A stretch of DNA of 7,257 bases from Chloroflexota bacterium (GCA_025350745.1 JANXXG010000320.1:1-7257); one strand, 5' to 3'. Shown: positions 1 to 6,688, counted from the stretch's first letter. The notes: generated from the sequence alone by a model not told the origin. A program made the numbers and translations.

Positions 1-793
1 CCCACTCGGGCGCGTCGATGACCTCGCGTTGGCCGGTCTTCGGGTCGTAGGCGGCAAGGTACAGGTGCTCGCGCCCGTGATCGGTCATCGCGAGCGGGCG
101 GCCGTCAGCGAGCCAGCCGGCGGGGACGTTCGAGACGTCACCGTCGTGCGGGGTCAGGTGGGTCGCGGAGCCGCTCCCGGCATCGACGATGAAGAGGTCC
201 TGATCGGTGTTCGCGGCCACGCGCATCACCAGAAGCGATCTCCCATCCGGTGACCAGCCGCCGGCAACGTGCCACGCCGGTCCGGACACGATGACGCGCT
301 CCGTCGCCCGCTCCACGTCTTCTGAAAAGGCGCAGCCGCCAACGACGATGTCCATGTCGGTGGACTCGCGCGCGTTGGAGGAGAACGCGACGCGCGAGCC
401 GTCCGGTGAAACGGCGTTCCACGAGAGAAGGCGCTGGACGCGCTCGCCCTCGGACCACGAGAGCTTCTCAACGCGCTCGTCCGAGCGCGCGACGTACAGC
501 TGATGGAGCTCCGTGCCGCCGCGATCGGCTGCGCCGATGAGATCGCCCCGCTTCGACCACGCGAGCGACCGCAGCGCGGCGTCATCGACGCCGAGCGCTG
601 GCGCGGGCTTGCCGTCCTTATTGAGCGGGAGCGTCCAGGCCGAGTACGTCCCGGCGCCGAGATCGGCGATGAAGGCGAGCGTGCGGGCGTCCGGCGAGAG
701 CGCGAGCCCGGAGCGGCACGAGAAGCGCCGCGTGGTGTGCGGGATCGGCACGATGCGCTCACGTGGCTCGAAGTCCGAGATCGGTCGTAGCAC
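1..793 (-). CDS. TolB/S9-peptidase-like beta-propeller protein, C-terminal part beyond the window
   Basis: Partial gene: 264 codons are visible and the reading frame is still open at base 1. The protein shows repeated PD40/TolB-like blades, with SPD signatures near residues 33-35 (LALSPDARTLAF), 129-131 (AVSPDGSRVAF) and 181-183 (GWSPDGRSLL), plus a later LADGRPLAM segment. Such blades form the N-terminal propeller of S9 family (prolyl oligopeptidase / acylaminoacyl peptidase) enzymes and also occur in stand-alone TolB-like proteins. The Ser-Asp-His hydrolase domain, if present, would lie outside the window, so peptidase activity is inferred, not seen. There is no signal peptide, which suggests a cytoplasmic protein. 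I chose GTG at 793 because a TACATT -10-like hexamer lies 7 bases upstream and no Shine-Dalgarno is visible. An in-frame TTG at 811 would add six residues. The gene begins 19 bases after the DUF72 stop codon. Confidence 0.8.
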   Translation of the reverse strand, partial: MLRPISDFEPRERIVPIPHTTRRFSCRSGLALSPDARTLAFIADLGAGTYSAWTLPLNKDGKPAPALGVDDAALRSLAWSKRGDLIGAADRGGTELHQLYVARSDERVEKLSWSEGERVQRLLSWNAVSPDGSRVAFSSNARESTDMDIVVGGCAFSEDVERATERVIVSGPAWHVAGGWSPDGRSLLVMRVAANTDQDLFIVDAGSGSATHLTPHDGDVSNVPAGWLADGRPLAMTDHGREHLYLAAYDPKTGQREVIDAPEW

Positions 794-800
794 CGGACGG

Positions 801-806
801 AATGTA
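801..806 (-). promoter_or_regulatory. Putative -10 element (TACATT) for a leaderless S9-like gene
   Basis: Reading on the minus strand, TACATT fits TANNNT and is followed by 7 bases and then the GTG at 793. That spacing would put the transcription start at or beside the start codon. It lies in the 19-base gap after the DUF72 gene. No recognisable -35 box is seen. The assignment rests on the same arrangement recurring before other genes in the window. Confidence 0.4.
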
Positions 807-812
807 GCCAAC

Positions 813-1721
813 TTACCGCTCGAGGAGCGCCACCATGTCCTGCGCGTTGGTCACGGCCTTATCGGCGTAGCAATTGTTCATGAGCACGTGCACCTCATCG
901 GCGCCTTCGGCCAGATGCTCGATCTTGCCGAGCCACTCGGAAAGCTCTTCCTTGGAGTACGCGTAGTCGAAACGTTCGGCGGCGCTGATGCCCTTCTTCT
1001 TCCAGTTCTCGGCGTTGCGGCCGTGGAACCGCACGATCGCGAGCCGGGCCGAGGTCACTGCCGCCACGGGGGGAACGCTCGATGCGAAGCCCTGCGGCTC
1101 GTCGACCGCCACATACGTGAGGTCGTGGTCGGCGAGGAACTTGAGCGTCTCCGCGCGATTCCGTTCGCTCATCCAGGTCTCGTTGCGGAACTCGACCGCG
1201 AGGCGGTCGTCGGGCAGGCGCTCGCGGGCATGCAGGATCACGTCCTTGTTCTGATGCGAGATGACGAACCAGTCCGGATACTGCAGCAGCACCGCGCCCA
1301 GCTTCCCCGCCTTGCGCAGCGGGTCAAGCGAGATCCAAAAGCGGGCGTGGATCTCGTCCCGGATCTCGGTCGGCAGGTCCTTGGGGTAGAGCCGCTGCTT
1401 CGTCTGCAGCTCCATCGGGAGGGTCTCGCGGATCGTCTTCGGCAGCCGCTTCGGATCGATCGGGTGGGTCGTGATGGTCCCGAACGCCTTGAAGTCCATG
1501 GTGAAGCCGTCCGGCGTGCGCTCGGACCAGAGCTGTGTCTGCTTCGGATCAGGGAGCGCGTAGTACGCGGCGTCGTTCTCGACGACGGAGAAGTGATCGG
1601 CATAGAAGCGCAGCCGCTCGTCGGCCTTCTTCGCGATCTTTTCCGGGTACCAGCCGGACGCGATGAGCGTGGGGTCGGTCCACGAGCACGTGCCGACCTT
1701 GATCTTCGGTGGCGCACCCAT
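813..1721 (-). CDS. DUF72 (YecE-like) domain protein
   Basis: Complete 302-residue protein of the DUF72/YecE family, a TIM-barrel-like family of unknown biochemical function. Visible family signatures, in order, are: VGTCSWTDPTL near residues 9-19; YADHFSVVENDAAYYALP near 40-57; FTMDFKAF near 73-80; LGAVLLQYPDWF near 141-152; LAVEFRNETW near 174-183; VRFHGRNAENW near 230-240; and a C-terminal VHVLMNNCYADKAVTNAQDM near 277-296. The length is close to family members of 240-300 residues. The ATG at 1721 starts just before the conserved GTCSW strand. The open frame continues 60 codons further upstream, but that part is Arg/Ser-rich shadow of the preceding gene. The gene follows the wecA-like gene after 28 bases and has no Shine-Dalgarno, but TATCGT lies 6 bases before the ATG. 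No specific role can be given. Confidence 0.92.
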   Translation of the reverse strand: MGAPPKIKVGTCSWTDPTLIASGWYPEKIAKKADERLRFYADHFSVVENDAAYYALPDPKQTQLWSERTPDGFTMDFKAFGTITTHPIDPKRLPKTIRETLPMELQTKQRLYPKDLPTEIRDEIHARFWISLDPLRKAGKLGAVLLQYPDWFVISHQNKDVILHARERLPDDRLAVEFRNETWMSERNRAETLKFLADHDLTYVAVDEPQGFASSVPPVAAVTSARLAIVRFHGRNAENWKKKGISAAERFDYAYSKEELSEWLGKIEHLAEGADEVHVLMNNCYADKAVTNAQDMVALLER

Positions 1722-1727
1722 CAGCTG

Positions 1728-1733
1728 ACGATA
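1728..1733 (-). promoter_or_regulatory. Putative -10 element (TATCGT) for a leaderless DUF72 mRNA
   Basis: Minus-strand TATCGT fits TANNNT and is separated by CAGCTG (6 bases) from the ATG at 1721. It lies in the 28-base gap between the wecA-like stop and the DUF72 start. The same hexamer occurs before yjbQ. No -35 box is apparent. Suggests DUF72 can be transcribed separately from the operon upstream. Confidence 0.4.
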
Positions 1734-1735
1734 CG

Positions 1736-1751
1736 AGTGCCTTAGGGCACT
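1736..1751. repeat. Perfect 6-bp inverted repeat with 4-base loop at the end of the wecA-like gene
   Basis: Minus-strand AGTGCC-CTAA-GGCACT overlaps the TAG stop codon of the wecA-like gene and ends 2 bases before the TATCGT hexamer. It could form a small hairpin at the end of the operon transcript. No run of T follows, so it is not a canonical intrinsic terminator. It may be a processing or 3'-end stabilising stem, an operator, or chance. Confidence 0.4.
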
Positions 1752-2868
1752 ACTCCGCCCGGTCAGGGTAGAGGTTCGGGTCGAGCTCCGACGCCTTCGC
1801 GCTGCGCTGCGCCAGCGCGAGCACCGCGACGCCGAAGATGACGATGAAGCCGACGAATGAGTAGATCTGCGCGCGCCCGCTCGAGATGAACGCGAGCGCA
1901 CCGAGCCCGAGGGTGATCGCGTAGATGAGGAGCACGGCCTGCCGGTGCGAGAGTCCGACGTCCAGCAGCTTGTGGTGAAAGTGGCCCCGGTCCGGCGCGA
2001 AGGGCGCCTGACCGGTGAGCATGCGGCGAATGATCACGTAGAACGTGTCGATGATCGGCACGCCGAGCACGAGCAGCGCCGCGGCCACCTTGGCGGTCCC
2101 GAAGATGGAGAGCACCGCGAGCATCGTGCCCACGAACGCCACCCCGGTCGTGCCGAGGAACATCTTGGCCGGGTGGAAGTTGAAGACGAGGAAGCCGAAG
2201 ATCGCGCCGGCGAGGGTGAAGTTCATCCAGGCCACGAACGGCTCGTTCACCGTAGGCAGCAGCGCGGTCGCGCCGAGGGCCAGCGCGGCGATGCCGGCGA
2301 CGCCGGCGGCGAGACCGTCGAGCCCATCGATGAAGTTGAGGGCGTTGTTCATCCCCACGATCCAGAAGACGGTGAAACCCACGGCGAGAGGTGGGGCGAG
2401 GTCGATCAGCCCGTCACCGCGTGGGTCGTTGATGAAGCCGATGCGGATCCCAGCCGCCACGATGACCCCGGAGATCAGGAGGTAACCGAGCATCTGCCAG
2501 CGCGCGCGCAGATCGAGCGCGTCGTCGAGCAGGCCGACGGCGAGACCGAGGATCGCCGCGATCGCCGTCAGGGTGAAGCGCGACGTGCGCACCTCTTCGG
2601 GGATCAGGAACGGATGCCCGTTGAACCGGTCGATGAGCCAGAACGACAGGATCGTGAGCCCGAACGCTGCGGCGATGCCGAGGCCGCCGATCCGAGGGAT
2701 CGGCTCGGGGTGCTGGCGGCGGCCGCCAGGGACATCCATAAGCCCGAAGCGGCGCGCGATCGCGCCGACGGCGGGTGTCAAGAGGAGCGCGAGAAGAAAG
2801 GCGAGCACGGTCGAGCCGGCGAAGAGCAGCACCGTCGAGTTGCTTGACGCGTTGAAGATCGACGACAT
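1750..2868 (-). CDS. wecA: Undecaprenyl-phosphate sugar-1-phosphate transferase (WecA/TagO/MraY family)
   Basis: A 372-residue, very hydrophobic polytopic membrane protein with roughly ten transmembrane segments. The family moves a sugar-1-phosphate (GlcNAc-1-P for WecA) from a UDP-sugar to undecaprenyl phosphate on the cytoplasmic face, the first step of lipid-linked glycan synthesis. Seen are: GGRRQHPEPIPRIGGLGI near 48-65; the Mg-binding GLLDDALDL at 112-120 (D115, D116); NALNFIDGLDGLAAG at 175-189; a PAKMFLG segment at 233-239; and the loop DRGHFHHKLLDVGLSHRQ at 293-310, typical of WecA/TagO rather than MraY. Oddly, the usual GDxGS after PAKxFxG reads GTTGV (239-243), so the third conserved aspartate is threonine. 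The exact sugar substrate cannot be told. ATG 2868 overlaps the upp stop by one base (TGATG). An upstream extension of the frame is upp shadow. The cytoplasmic tail ends near ELDPNLYPDRAE. Confidence 0.9.
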   Translation of the reverse strand: MSSIFNASSNSTVLLFAGSTVLAFLLALLLTPAVGAIARRFGLMDVPGGRRQHPEPIPRIGGLGIAAAFGLTILSFWLIDRFNGHPFLIPEEVRTSRFTLTAIAAILGLAVGLLDDALDLRARWQMLGYLLISGVIVAAGIRIGFINDPRGDGLIDLAPPLAVGFTVFWIVGMNNALNFIDGLDGLAAGVAGIAALALGATALLPTVNEPFVAWMNFTLAGAIFGFLVFNFHPAKMFLGTTGVAFVGTMLAVLSIFGTAKVAAALLVLGVPIIDTFYVIIRRMLTGQAPFAPDRGHFHHKLLDVGLSHRQAVLLIYAITLGLGALAFISSGRAQIYSFVGFIVIFGVAVLALAQRSAKASELDPNLYPDRAE

Positions 2869-3497
2869 CAGCTCGTGCCGAACTGACGATCGCCGGCGTC
2901 GCCGAGGCCGGGAACGATGTAGCCCTTCTCGTTCAAGCGCTCGTCGAGCGCAGCAACGTGGATCGGCACATCGGGATGGGCGTCGCTGAGGGCCTGCACG
3001 CCCTCGGGGGCCGCGATCAGTCCGACGTACTTCACCCGGCGGGCGCCCCACTTCTTCAGGATGTCGATGGTCGCGACCGACGAGCCGCCCGTGGCGAGCA
3101 TCGGATCGAGCACGAGGCACACCTGGGCCGTCGCGGCCGAGGGCAGCTTGTTGTAGTACTCGATCGGTCGGAGTGTCCGTTCGTCGCGGAAAAGTCCGAT
3201 GTGCCACACCTGGGCCTCGGGGATGAGCTGCAGCGCGGCCTCGACCATGCCGATGCCCGCGCGCAGGACGGGGACCAACCCCACCGTTTCGGACAGCCGA
3301 ACACCCCGGTACGGGGCGAGCGGCGTCCGCACGTCGGCCGGTGCGGTGCCGAGATCGGCCGTCGCTTCATAGAGGACGAGCATGCCGAGCTCGTGGACCA
3401 GCCGCCGGAATTCGGGCGGTGGCGTCCGCTCATCCCGAAGGCGTGTGACCTTCTCCCGCACCAGCGGGTGGGTCGAGACGTGAAGCTGGTCGGTCAG
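2868..3497 (-). CDS. upp: Uracil phosphoribosyltransferase
   Basis: Converts uracil and PRPP to UMP and diphosphate (pyrimidine salvage) in the cytoplasm. The PRPP-binding loop [17 protein letters not shown] is clear (the LDPMLATGG part is near residues 130-138), as is the C-terminal uracil-binding block [21 protein letters not shown], nearly identical in pattern to E. coli Upp. The start is unusual. The only canonical in-frame start is GTG at 3461, but it would remove the conserved N-terminal segment [21 protein letters not shown] at 3497 gives 209 residues, against 208 in E. coli, and forms a CTGA overlap with the glyA stop, matching the NTGA overlaps at other junctions of this operon. I therefore extend to CTG; a conventional gene caller would probably report 2868-3461 (197 residues). 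Confidence 0.93.
   Translation of the reverse strand: MTDQLHVSTHPLVREKVTRLRDERTPPPEFRRLVHELGMLVLYEATADLGTAPADVRTPLAPYRGVRLSETVGLVPVLRAGIGMVEAALQLIPEAQVWHIGLFRDERTLRPIEYYNKLPSAATAQVCLVLDPMLATGGSSVATIDILKKWGARRVKYVGLIAAPEGVQALSDAHPDVPIHVAALDERLNEKGYIVPGLGDAGDRQFGTS
3494..3497 (-). promoter_or_regulatory. CTGA stop-start overlap between glyA and upp
   Basis: CTG (3497-3495) in the upp frame overlaps TGA (3496-3494) ending glyA. It has the same geometry as the ATGA and GTGA junctions upstream in the operon, so ribosomes finishing glyA could re-initiate on upp. No strong Shine-Dalgarno precedes it. This site decides the upp start. Confidence 0.5.
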
Positions 3498-4780
3498 GCC
3501 CGGGCCGTCTCGCGCGGGTTCCGGCTGATCCCATTGATCCCGCTGATTCCCGGCACGCCGAATCGGCTCGTCAGATCGAGCACCTCGTCGGAGATCTGCT
3601 TCGCGATCGTCTCGTCCTTCGCTTCGCGTAGCGCCCGGGCGATGAGCGCGCCGATCCGCTCCATCTCCGGCTCCTTCATCCCGCGCGTCGTGACCGCGGG
3701 TGTGCCGATGCGGATCCCCGACGCGGTCCCGGCCTTCTGCGGGTCATACGGGATGGTGTTCTTGTTCACGGTGATGCCGACCGCGTCGAGCAGCTTCTCA
3801 GCGGCCTTGCCGGTGAGCTCGACCGGCCGCACATCGACGAGCATCAGATGGTTGTCCGTCCCGCCGGAGACGACGCGCAGGCCGGCCTTCGTGAGCGCGG
3901 TCGCGAGCGCCACCGCGTTCGCGCGGATCTGCTTCGCGTAGACCCGGAATTCCGGGGTCGCCGCCTCTTTGAACGCGACGGCCTTGCCGGCGATCACGTG
4001 CATCAGCGGTCCACCCTGCGAATACGGGAACACGGCCTTGTTGACGGCCTTCGCGTACTCCTCGGTGCAGAGGATCATGCCGCCGCGCGGCCCACGAAGG
4101 GTCTTGTGCGTCGTCGTCGTCACGATCTGGGCATGCTCGACCGGGTTCGGGTGCTCCCCCGCCGCAACGAGGCCCGCGAAATGCGCCATGTCGACCATCA
4201 GGAGGGCGCCCGCGCCATCCGCAATGGCCCGAAGCCGCTTGAAGTCGAAGAAGCGCGGATACGCGGTCGCGCCGGCGACGATGAGCTTGGGGTGGTGCTC
4301 CTTCGCGAGCGCCTCGATCTGGTCGTAGTCGATCAGCTCGTCCTCGCGCTTCACCCCGTACGGCACGAAGTTGTAGAGCTGTGCCGAGAAATTGACCGGC
4401 GATCCGTGCGTGAGGTGGCCTCCCTGGTCGAGGGCCATGCCGAGCACCGTGTCGCCCGGCTTGATGATCGCCGCGTATGCGGCCATGTTCGCCTGGGCAC
4501 CGGCGTGCGGCTGGACGTTCGCGTGCTGCGCGCCGAACAGCTCCTTCGCGCGCTCGATCGCGAGGGACTCGGCGACGTCCACCCATTCGCACCCGCCGTA
4601 ATAGCGGTGACCGGGATACCCCTCCGCGTACTTGTTGGTGAGGACGCTCCCGACCGCGTCCATGACGGCCTGGCTCGTGTAGTTCTCCGAGGCGATGAGC
4701 TCGATCTTCTCCACCTGCCGGTGGCGCTCACCCTCGATGGCAGCATGGATCTCGGGGTCGATGCGCTCGATCTCGCTCAC
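3494..4780 (-). CDS. glyA: Serine hydroxymethyltransferase
   Basis: PLP-dependent cytoplasmic enzyme interconverting serine plus tetrahydrofolate with glycine plus 5,10-methylene-THF, the main one-carbon source. The protein is 428 residues, normal for bacterial GlyA (about 415-430). Visible motifs: [20 protein letters not shown] near 27-46; [20 protein letters not shown] near 49-68; [15 protein letters not shown] near 88-102; [13 protein letters not shown] near 196-208 (PLP-contacting D197 and H200); the Schiff-base lysine in [16 protein letters not shown] (K226); and a C-terminal [21 protein letters not shown] block. GTG at 4780 starts the gene in a GTGA overlap with the rpiB stop. The last 18 residues ([18 protein letters not shown]) form a repetitive, non-conserved tail encoded by 9-base repeats. 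Glycine and one-carbon units link it to nucleotide synthesis, next to rpiB and upp. Confidence 0.97.
   Translation of the reverse strand: MSEIERIDPEIHAAIEGERHRQVEKIELIASENYTSQAVMDAVGSVLTNKYAEGYPGHRYYGGCEWVDVAESLAIERAKELFGAQHANVQPHAGAQANMAAYAAIIKPGDTVLGMALDQGGHLTHGSPVNFSAQLYNFVPYGVKREDELIDYDQIEALAKEHHPKLIVAGATAYPRFFDFKRLRAIADGAGALLMVDMAHFAGLVAAGEHPNPVEHAQIVTTTTHKTLRGPRGGMILCTEEYAKAVNKAVFPYSQGGPLMHVIAGKAVAFKEAATPEFRVYAKQIRANAVALATALTKAGLRVVSGGTDNHLMLVDVRPVELTGKAAEKLLDAVGITVNKNTIPYDPQKAGTASGIRIGTPAVTTRGMKEPEMERIGALIARALREAKDETIAKQISDEVLDLTSRFGVPGISGINGISRNPRETARA
3525..3551. repeat. Three imperfect 9-base tandem repeats in the 3' end of glyA
   Basis: Plus-strand units CTGATCCCA, TTGATCCCG and CTGATTCCC lie head to tail and encode the Gly-Ile-Ser/Asn triplets of the GlyA tail on the minus strand. 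The unit length is a multiple of three, so gain or loss of copies would keep the frame and only change tail length, just upstream of the glyA-upp junction. Confidence 0.6.
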
Positions 4781-5220
4781 TTTTTCTTCTCCAGGTCCTC
4801 GATCTGCTTCCGTCTGCGCTCGTGCCGTCCACCCTGGACCTCGGCGCCGAGGTACGCGTCGACGATCGCCTTTGCGATCTCGATGCCGATGACCCGCTCG
4901 CCCATCGTGAGCAGATTCATGTCGACGTGCTCGACCGCGTCACGGGCGGACCACTCGTGCTCGACGACCGCGGCGCGAACTCCAGCGATCTTGTTCGCGG
5001 CGATCGCTGGGCCGATGCCGGAGCCGCAGAGGAAGATCGCCCGGGTGTAGCGACCGGCGGCGACGGCGCGGGCGAGCGGCTCGACGATCAACGGATAGTC
5101 ATCGTCGGGATCGTTCTCCGGCGAGAGGTCGTCGACCTCGTGACCCTTCAACCGCAGGTGATGGGCGAGCTGATCGCGAAGATCGACGCCCGCGTGATCG
5201 GCCGCGATCCCGATCCTCAC
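4777..5220 (-). CDS. rpiB: Ribose-5-phosphate isomerase B
   Basis: Interconverts ribose-5-phosphate and ribulose-5-phosphate in the pentose phosphate pathway, feeding PRPP synthesis; LacA/RpiB family. The protein is 147 residues, typical for the family. Seen are the N-terminal [10 protein letters not shown] (D8-H9), the catalytic Cys in [22 protein letters not shown] (C65, equivalent to E. coli Cys66), the phosphate-binding-type [15 protein letters not shown] segment near 98-112, and the C-terminal [25 protein letters not shown]. The active-site cysteine points to the E. coli-like type rather than the Mycobacterium type that uses Glu. The start is GTG 5220, giving a GTGA overlap with the tsaC stop; the stop overlaps the glyA GTG in the same way. 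The tail ends in a lysine-rich helix (EDLEKKK). Confidence 0.95.
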   Translation of the reverse strand: MRIGIAADHAGVDLRDQLAHHLRLKGHEVDDLSPENDPDDDYPLIVEPLARAVAAGRYTRAIFLCGSGIGPAIAANKIAGVRAAVVEHEWSARDAVEHVDMNLLTMGERVIGIEIAKAIVDAYLGAEVQGGRHERRRKQIEDLEKKK

Positions 5221-5819
5221 GAGTAGGTCTCCACACCGAGGAGCGCCTCTTCGAGCTGCGCGCGCGTGATCGAGCCCTCGCGCAGGACAGTGATCTGATC
5301 CGTGGTGCAGTCGACGATCGTTGACGACATCGTCCCGCCGGTCGGCCCGCCATCAAGGACGATCGCCACCCGGCCATCGAGCTGCGCGACGACCTCCTGT
5401 GCCGTCGTCGAATCGGGCATCCCGGATCGGTTGGCGCTCGTCACGGGCAGACCGCCCCCGCTCGCCGCGATGAGCCGTCGCGCGACGTCGTTCGCGGGGA
5501 CCCGGAACGCGATGGTGCCGCGGCGCGGCGCCACGAGCACGATCGTGAGCGGGCCGGGCCAGAACCGCGCCGCGAGGGCGCGCGCGGCCGGCGTGACCAT
5601 CGCGCTCGCTTCGAGGTTGGCCGCGTCGGACAGGAGGATCGGGATGCGCTTGTCCTTCGGCCGATCCTTCGCGATGTAGAGCTTGCGCAGGTGGCCGTGA
5701 CCGGCGGCGAGGCCATACACCGTGTCGGTCGGGAAGGCGACGAGCTCACCCTTCTCGAGAGCGGTCGCGGCCTCTTCCACCGCCCCAGGCGCGTCCGCCG
5801 GCAGGAGGCGGGTCTTCAT
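5217..5819 (-). CDS. tsaC: L-threonylcarbamoyladenylate synthase (TsaC/Sua5/YrdC family)
   Basis: Makes threonylcarbamoyl-AMP from threonine, bicarbonate and ATP, the first step of the t6A37 tRNA modification. The protein is 200 residues, a single YrdC domain without the extra C-terminal Sua5 domain, so TsaC/short YwlC-like. Motifs seen: VAFPTDTVYGLAA near 27-39; the KDRPKDKRIPILL segment near 51-63 (substrate-binding K/R); RFWPGPLTIVL near 85-95; AFRVPAN near 104-110; LPVTSANRSGMP near 124-135; and STIVDCT near 166-172. The ATG at 5819 overlaps the prmC stop as ATGA; the gene ends in a GTGA overlap with rpiB. No Shine-Dalgarno is visible, so translation is probably coupled to prmC. The prmC-tsaC pairing is conserved in many bacteria and both act on translation accuracy. 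Confidence 0.95.
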   Translation of the reverse strand: MKTRLLPADAPGAVEEAATALEKGELVAFPTDTVYGLAAGHGHLRKLYIAKDRPKDKRIPILLSDAANLEASAMVTPAARALAARFWPGPLTIVLVAPRRGTIAFRVPANDVARRLIAASGGGLPVTSANRSGMPDSTTAQEVVAQLDGRVAIVLDGGPTGGTMSSTIVDCTTDQITVLREGSITRAQLEEALLGVETYS

Positions 5820-6682
5820 CGGCCCGATGATAGGCGCGCTCGGCCGGTGTCCCGAACCACCCGTACGACGCGCTCGAGACCGGCGAGGTCGCGGAGTACG
5901 TCCACGGTCCCGAGCGACGCGAGCAGCGCGCTCACCGCCGCCACCTGCGGCGGGTCGCACTCGAAGAACGCAGCGCCGTCGGGCGCGAGCACCCGGGGGA
6001 GGTCGGCGATCGCGCGCCGGACGAGCGCGAGACCGTCGGCGCCGGCGAACGTCGCGAGGCGCGGCTCGTGCGCGAGCGATGCGCGATCGCCCGTCAGATC
6101 GGCGAGCTCGTCCAGGCAGAGGTACGGCAGATTCGCGGCGACCACATCCACACGTTCGGTGATCGGCGCAAGGAGATCCCCGGCCCGGAACTCGACCGTT
6201 GCGTGGTTCTCGCCGGCGTTGCTGCGGGCAACGTCGAGCGCGTCTGTCGAGACATCGACGGCGATGACACGGAGCACGGGCTCGCTGACCGCAAGCGCGA
6301 CAGCGATCGCGCCGGAGCCTGTGCCGAGGTCGACCACAGTGAGCGGACGGCCGCGAGCATGCGCGCGCACCGCGTCCACGAGAAGCTCGGTCTCCGGCCG
6401 CGGCACGAGGACCCGCTCGTCTACCGAGAAGCGCAATCCATAGAACTCCTTGTAGCCGCGCAGGTAGGCGACCGGGACACCGGCGCCTCGCCGCTCGATC
6501 AGCGCTGCGTAGCGGCGCGCCATGGCCGCATCGAGGGCGACCTCCGGATGCGCGACGATGGCCTCCTTGGGCTGATCGAGCACGTGCGCAAGGAGCACGT
6601 CTGCGTCGAGCGCGGGCGTGGACGCGCCCAGCGCGCGGAGGCGCTCCGTGGCCGTCGCTCGAGCCTCGCCGCGGGTGGGCAC
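5816..6682 (-). CDS. prmC: Peptide chain release factor N5-glutamine methyltransferase (PrmC/HemK)
   Basis: Uses S-adenosylmethionine to methylate the glutamine of the GGQ motif of release factors RF1/RF2. The protein is 288 residues (E. coli 277). The N-terminal helical domain contains ADVLLAHVL near 27-35, PVAYLRGYKEFYGLRFSVDERVLVPRPETELLV near 70-102, then the SAM site VVDLGTGSGAIAVALA at 116-131 and VIAVDVSTDAL at 139-149. The substrate-binding NPPY motif reads NLPY (184-187). The C-terminal DLAGLERVVRVVR (265-277) is typical. GTG at 6682 is the only sensible start: it gives the family length, and the longer open frame (to 7105) is the shadow of yjbQ. There is no Shine-Dalgarno; GATACT lies 6 bases before the GTG. 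First gene of the six-gene operon; the usual neighbour prfA is absent from the window. Confidence 0.93.
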   Translation of the reverse strand: MPTRGEARATATERLRALGASTPALDADVLLAHVLDQPKEAIVAHPEVALDAAMARRYAALIERRGAGVPVAYLRGYKEFYGLRFSVDERVLVPRPETELLVDAVRAHARGRPLTVVDLGTGSGAIAVALAVSEPVLRVIAVDVSTDALDVARSNAGENHATVEFRAGDLLAPITERVDVVAANLPYLCLDELADLTGDRASLAHEPRLATFAGADGLALVRRAIADLPRVLAPDGAAFFECDPPQVAAVSALLASLGTVDVLRDLAGLERVVRVVRDTGRARLSSGR

Positions 6683-6688
6683 GTTCGA

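Noticed and set aside
226..762. Minus-strand Arg/Ser-rich open frame of 178 codons
   Set aside because: It is an alternate frame of the S9-like gene; the true frame shows repeated SPDG blades and continues off the window edge.
513..1745. Long plus-strand open frame (410 codons) opposite DUF72 and the S9-like gene
   Set aside because: It is antisense to two genes with clear family motifs, its composition is that of a GC-rich shadow frame, and no family signature or start signal is seen.
1736..1751. Intrinsic transcription terminator after the wecA-like gene
   Set aside because: The stem is only 6 bp and no T-run follows on the minus strand, so I list it only as an inverted repeat.
1945..2847. 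Plus-strand open frame (300 codons) rich in Glu, Arg, Asp and His
   Set aside because: It lies exactly opposite the wecA-like membrane protein; the charged composition is the complement of hydrophobic codons, not a real protein.
2869..3207. N-terminal extension of the wecA-like gene
   Set aside because: It lies within upp and is charged and Arg-rich, unlike the membrane protein that begins at ATG 2868.
3848..5050. Plus-strand open frame (400 codons) opposite glyA and rpiB
   Set aside because: Both minus-strand genes are unmistakable and full length; the plus frame has no recognisable domain.
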